A DNA stretch of 9,201 nucleotides from positions 1 to 9,201 of the forward strand of contig JAKADF010000095.1 in the NCBI GenBank assembly GCA_021820805.1, in the 5' to 3' direction. The stretch's first letter is position 1. Each line of letters starts with the position of its first letter. This stretch comes from Bacillota bacterium (lineage in GTDB: Bacteria; Bacillota; Bacilli; Alicyclobacillales; Alicyclobacillaceae). Shown piece by piece: positions 6,802 to 9,201 of this stretch. Made by a program: the position numbers and the translations under genes. Below the pieces are notes generated by a model that saw only the letters and a program-made list of their open reading frames with translations, searched no databases and had not been told where the DNA came from.

Positions 6802-8766
6802 GTGCCAAATCTAGATACAATGAAATTAATAGCAGAAAGTGAACTCTATGAACCTCCGGTAACATATAGACAAAAATCATATGTGTCCTCTTATGAAGAC
6901 TACTTGAGCAGATATAAGGCTTCAATTGAACATCCAGATAAGTTTTGGAACGAGGTGGCGGATGAACTCGTTTGGCAAAAACGAGAAGGTATTGTGATAG
7001 ATGGAGAAATGCCTGAATTTACTTTCTTCCCTGGAAGCCAGATTAATGTGTGTGAAAACTGTGTAGATAGATATGCAGAGAATGGGTTTCGGAAAAACCA
7101 GGTTGCCCTGTTTTTTGAGGGGGAAAATGGGGACAAAAGGTCTTTGACTTACTTGCAATTGTCACGTGAGGTACAAAAATTTGCGAATGTTCTCAAGTCC
7201 CTGGGATTACAAAAAGGTGATGTCGTAAGCGTTTATATGCAAAATCTGATTGAGACGTATGTTGTTTTACTCGCATGTTTCCGACTTGGCATCGTATATA
7301 ACACTGTCTTTGCAGGCTTTTCGCCAGATGCGCTGCGTGAACGGATTGTCTCATCCCATGCAAAAGCGGTTATCTGTGCAAATGGAAGTTACCGCAGGGG
7401 CAGAGTTCTAAGGTTGAAGGAAACAGTTGATATGGCGCTCGACTGTGACCATGAAGTGAAAAATGTGATTGTATATAATCGGATCCCGACACTAGAAACT
7501 CCTATGCAGGAAGGCAGGGATTACGATTACGATACGTTAATGAAAACGGCTAGTGCAAAATGTCCTGCGGCAAAGCTCGACTGTAATGAACCGGGTTTGC
7601 TTATCTTTACAAGCGGTACAAGTGGCAAACCAAAGGGGATTGTGCACGCTGGCGGAGGATTTTTGCTGGGAACTTATGCATACACAAAATATCAGTTGGA
7701 CTTGAACCAGTCTGACGTATACTGGAATACAGCAGATATCGGATGGCTCACTTCTCATATTTTTGTATTAGTAGGCGGTTTGGCACTAGGTGTGACAACT
7801 GTTTTGTATGAAGGGGCAATTGATTATCCTCATCAAGGCCGTTTATATGAAATTATTGAAAGTTATGGTGTTAATAAGTTATTCTCTGCGCCAACGGCTT
7901 ACAGAATGATGCTTAAGTACGGAACAGATTTGGCCAAGCAATATGATTTATCAAATTTGGAACTGCTTGTCTCCGTCGGGGAGCCGCTCAATCCAGAAGC
8001 TTGGAATTGGATGAGAAATTCACTTGGAAATGGTCAAATCGTCATAAACAATACTTGGGGGCAAACAGAAACAGGAGGCACACCCCTTGCCTCATTCCCA
8101 GGTGCCACGCCAATGAAGCCAGGTTCATGCGGAGTACCGTTTTTTGGACATGAGCTTGATGTTGTAGATAGTGAAGGGGAATCCGTTTCGGATGGTACGC
8201 CTGGGTTCCTTATCATACGAAATGTATTTCCAAGCCTTGCAAGAGATGTATTTGAAGACCGTAAACGGTATGTAAAATCTTACTTTACGCAGGTGCCGGG
8301 CGTGTACTTTACTGGTGATAGTGCTGTCCGTGATTCGGATGGGCAGTACTGGGTTCTTGGCCGGGTTGATGATGTCATCAATGTATCTGGGCATCGAATC
8401 AGCACAATGGAAATGGAAAGCAGCCTGATTAATCATAAAGGTGTTGTGGAAGCGGCAGTTGTAGCCGAATCTGATGAAATTAAAGGATTTGTTCCTGTAG
8501 CGTTTGTTACATTAGATAAAAGTTATGAACCAACAGATGCGATGGCAGAATCGTTAAAGGAGAAGATTGCAGCAGATATTGGGTCATTCGCAAGACCAAG
8601 CCGTATTACGTTTGTTGAGGCCATGCCAAAAACGAGATCGGGAAAAATCATCCGCAGAATGCTCCGGGAAATCATCCAGGAAGGCACAGTTCGCGGTGAT
8701 GTAACAGGGCTCGAGGACAGTGATATTTTAGATAAATTATTGATTGACATTAACGGCAGGAAATAA
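6802..8766 (+). CDS. Acetyl-CoA synthetase-like acyl-CoA ligase (AMP-forming)
   Basis: This ANL-superfamily enzyme activates a carboxylate with ATP to acyl-AMP and then acyl-CoA. At 654 residues it is the length of classical acetyl-CoA synthetase (about 650). ACS features are the N-terminal FW segment (48-49), FPGSQINVCENCVDR (76-90), VFAGFSPDALRERI (169-182), the ATP loop TSGTSGKPKG (270-279), YWNTADIGWLTSH (307-319), SVGEPLNPEAW (391-401), TWGQTETGG (418-426), YFTGDSA (502-508), GRVDDVINVSGHR (520-532) and PKTRSGKIIRR (609-619). Lys615 is the adenylation lysine and the usual acetylation site in ACS. The key oddity is Gly420, where ACS has the acetate-pocket Trp (WWQTETGG), so acetate is not assured as substrate. 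The GTG start has GGGGTG 5 bases upstream. An in-frame ATG at 6820 lacks a ribosome site. Propionate, butyrate or branched acids are alternatives. Confidence 0.9.
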   Translation: MPNLDTMKLIAESELYEPPVTYRQKSYVSSYEDYLSRYKASIEHPDKFWNEVADELVWQKREGIVIDGEMPEFTFFPGSQINVCENCVDRYAENGFRKNQVALFFEGENGDKRSLTYLQLSREVQKFANVLKSLGLQKGDVVSVYMQNLIETYVVLLACFRLGIVYNTVFAGFSPDALRERIVSSHAKAVICANGSYRRGRVLRLKETVDMALDCDHEVKNVIVYNRIPTLETPMQEGRDYDYDTLMKTASAKCPAAKLDCNEPGLLIFTSGTSGKPKGIVHAGGGFLLGTYAYTKYQLDLNQSDVYWNTADIGWLTSHIFVLVGGLALGVTTVLYEGAIDYPHQGRLYEIIESYGVNKLFSAPTAYRMMLKYGTDLAKQYDLSNLELLVSVGEPLNPEAWNWMRNSLGNGQIVINNTWGQTETGGTPLASFPGATPMKPGSCGVPFFGHELDVVDSEGESVSDGTPGFLIIRNVFPSLARDVFEDRKRYVKSYFTQVPGVYFTGDSAVRDSDGQYWVLGRVDDVINVSGHRISTMEMESSLINHKGVVEAAVVAESDEIKGFVPVAFVTLDKSYEPTDAMAESLKEKIAADIGSFARPSRITFVEAMPKTRSGKIIRRMLREIIQEGTVRGDVTGLEDSDILDKLLIDINGRK

Positions 8767-8777
8767 CAAACACTGCG

Positions 8778-8802
8778 GGGGCGTTAGGAACATATGCGCC
8801 CC
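8778..8802 (+). repeat. Short GC-rich hairpin after the acyl-CoA ligase
   Basis: GGGGCG (8778-8783) pairs with CGCCCC (8797-8802), and G-U pairs can extend the stem by one on each side. No T tract follows (TACAAC), so it is not an ordinary terminator. Its 5' arm could instead pair with the GCGCCC in the first arm of the next stem-loop. Confidence 0.55.
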
Positions 8803-8804
8803 TA

Positions 8805-8868
8805 CAACAGCGCCCATTTTACTCTGCGTAGACAAGCCGTACGTGCTCAGAGTAAAATGGCGTTGTTG
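8805..8868 (+). repeat. Long imperfect stem-loop in the comFB-like gene leader
   Basis: The arms 8805-8826 and 8848-8868 pair over 21 bp: 13 uninterrupted pairs next to the loop (8814-8826 with 8848-8860), one bulged C at 8813, then 8 more pairs including one G-U. Within the 21-base loop, CGTA (8827-8830) and TACG (8840-8843) can add 4 bp. It ends 2 bases before the AAGGAAGGTGA ribosome site region of the next gene. Neither strand has a T run after it, so it is not a standard terminator. It matches no riboswitch class that I recognise. Confidence 0.75.
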
Positions 8869-8889
8869 AAAGGAAGGTGAAATAAACGT

Positions 8890-9183
8890 ATGGCAGTAGT
8901 AAATGTGACGGAAACTCTTGTTCATATGGTGTTTCAGAATGAGTTTATATATCAAAAGCTCGATTGTAACTGTGAACAATGTATTAATGATGTTTTAGCT
9001 TTGACTCTAAATAATCTTCCTGCGCGTTATGTTTCGACAGATAAAGGAGAAGCATATGCGAAGGTTCAATACTTTAATCCTCAACTTCGGTCTGATATTA
9101 TTCGGGAAATCACGCTTGCTGTCGGTCAAGTCAACTTGAAGCCCCATCACAAAATAAAATCTTCGAATGAATCATTACCGTAA
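8890..9183 (+). CDS. ComFB-family protein (possible cyclic-dinucleotide sensor)
   Basis: This 97-residue protein is the length of Bacillus ComFB (about 98). It shows the family pattern: an N-terminal helix NVTETLVHMVF (5-15), a cysteine cluster CNCEQC (26-31), and DVLALTLNNLPARYV (34-48) followed by TDKGEAYAKV (50-59). ComFB in B. subtilis is encoded between comFA and comFC, and its role in competence is unclear. Cyanobacterial ComFB-domain proteins have been reported as cyclic-dinucleotide receptors. Here it follows an acyl-CoA ligase, and no comFA or comFC is visible, so a competence role is not supported by context. GGAAGGTGA at 8872-8880 lies 9 bases before the ATG. The C-terminal tail (KPHHKIKSSNESLP) is polar. 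I see no terminator before the window ends. It may share the ligase transcript across the structured 123-base gap. Confidence 0.82.
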   Translation: MAVVNVTETLVHMVFQNEFIYQKLDCNCEQCINDVLALTLNNLPARYVSTDKGEAYAKVQYFNPQLRSDIIREITLAVGQVNLKPHHKIKSSNESLP

Positions 9184-9194
9184 TTCACCGATTT

Positions 9195-9201
9195 GAAGGA
9201 G
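9195..9201 (+). promoter_or_regulatory. Possible ribosome binding site of a gene beyond the right edge
   Basis: GAAGGAG are the last seven bases of the window. They have the right composition and orientation to serve a plus-strand gene starting just outside, which would then follow the ComFB-like gene closely. The start codon is not visible. Confidence 0.3.

Noticed and set aside
8778..8868. Intrinsic terminator after the acyl-CoA ligase
   Set aside because: Neither hairpin is followed by a T run on either strand. The bases after the long stem are AAAGGAAGG, a ribosome site.
8737..8979. Minus-strand ORF of 80 codons opposite the ComFB-like gene
   Set aside because: It has no recognisable family and no good ribosome site, and it overlaps a clear ComFB-family gene and the end of the ligase. 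It is a shadow ORF, as are the other short overlapping ORFs inside asnO, the symporter, citA and the ligase.

Overview
The window looks like a chromosomal segment of a Gram-positive, spore-forming Firmicute of the Bacillaceae/Planococcaceae type. The evidence is strong AGGAGG-like ribosome binding sites, moderately AT-rich DNA, GTG starts, hairpin-plus-T-tract terminators, and relatives of Bacillus genes (asnO, the citA/citR pair, a yhjC/yhjB-like transporter pair, a ComFB-family protein). I see no insertion sequence, phage gene, CRISPR array, tRNA or rRNA. The species cannot be named from this sequence alone.

Layout, left to right. The left edge holds only a terminator (42-74) for a rightward gene lying outside the window. 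A complete glutamine-dependent asparagine synthetase of the AsnO type follows on the minus strand (94-1941). A 214-base divergent intergenic region separates it from a DinB/YfiT-like putative metalloenzyme on the plus strand (2156-2599), which ends in a perfect 16-bp terminator hairpin. Next is a translationally coupled membrane pair, a DUF3311 small protein and a sodium:solute symporter (2778-4447), with its own promoter and terminator. Convergent to it is a CitA-type minor citrate synthase (minus, ATG at 5668), transcribed divergently from its LysR-type regulator CitR (5794-6687). The 119 bases between them hold a perfect AT palindrome with a -10 box on each strand and a LysR-type T-N11-A operator. 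A 654-residue acetyl-CoA-synthetase-like enzyme with its own promoter follows (6802-8766). The window ends with a ComFB-family protein (8890-9183) behind an exceptionally stable stem-loop.

How the genes may work together (inference). The central part, 2.7-8.8 kb, reads as a short-chain carboxylate module. A Na+-coupled monocarboxylate permease could take up the acid, the ANL-superfamily ligase could activate it to an acyl-CoA, and CitA could condense acetyl-CoA with oxaloacetate, with CitR as regulator. Two details make the simple 'acetate to citrate' story uncertain. The ligase has Gly at the position where true acetyl-CoA synthetases carry the pocket-closing Trp, so its substrate may be longer or branched. 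The citrate synthase has Glu where the family's catalytic Asp usually lies. The ComFB-family protein behind the ligase is a possible cyclic-dinucleotide sensor, and the structured RNA in front of it is the least explained element in the window.
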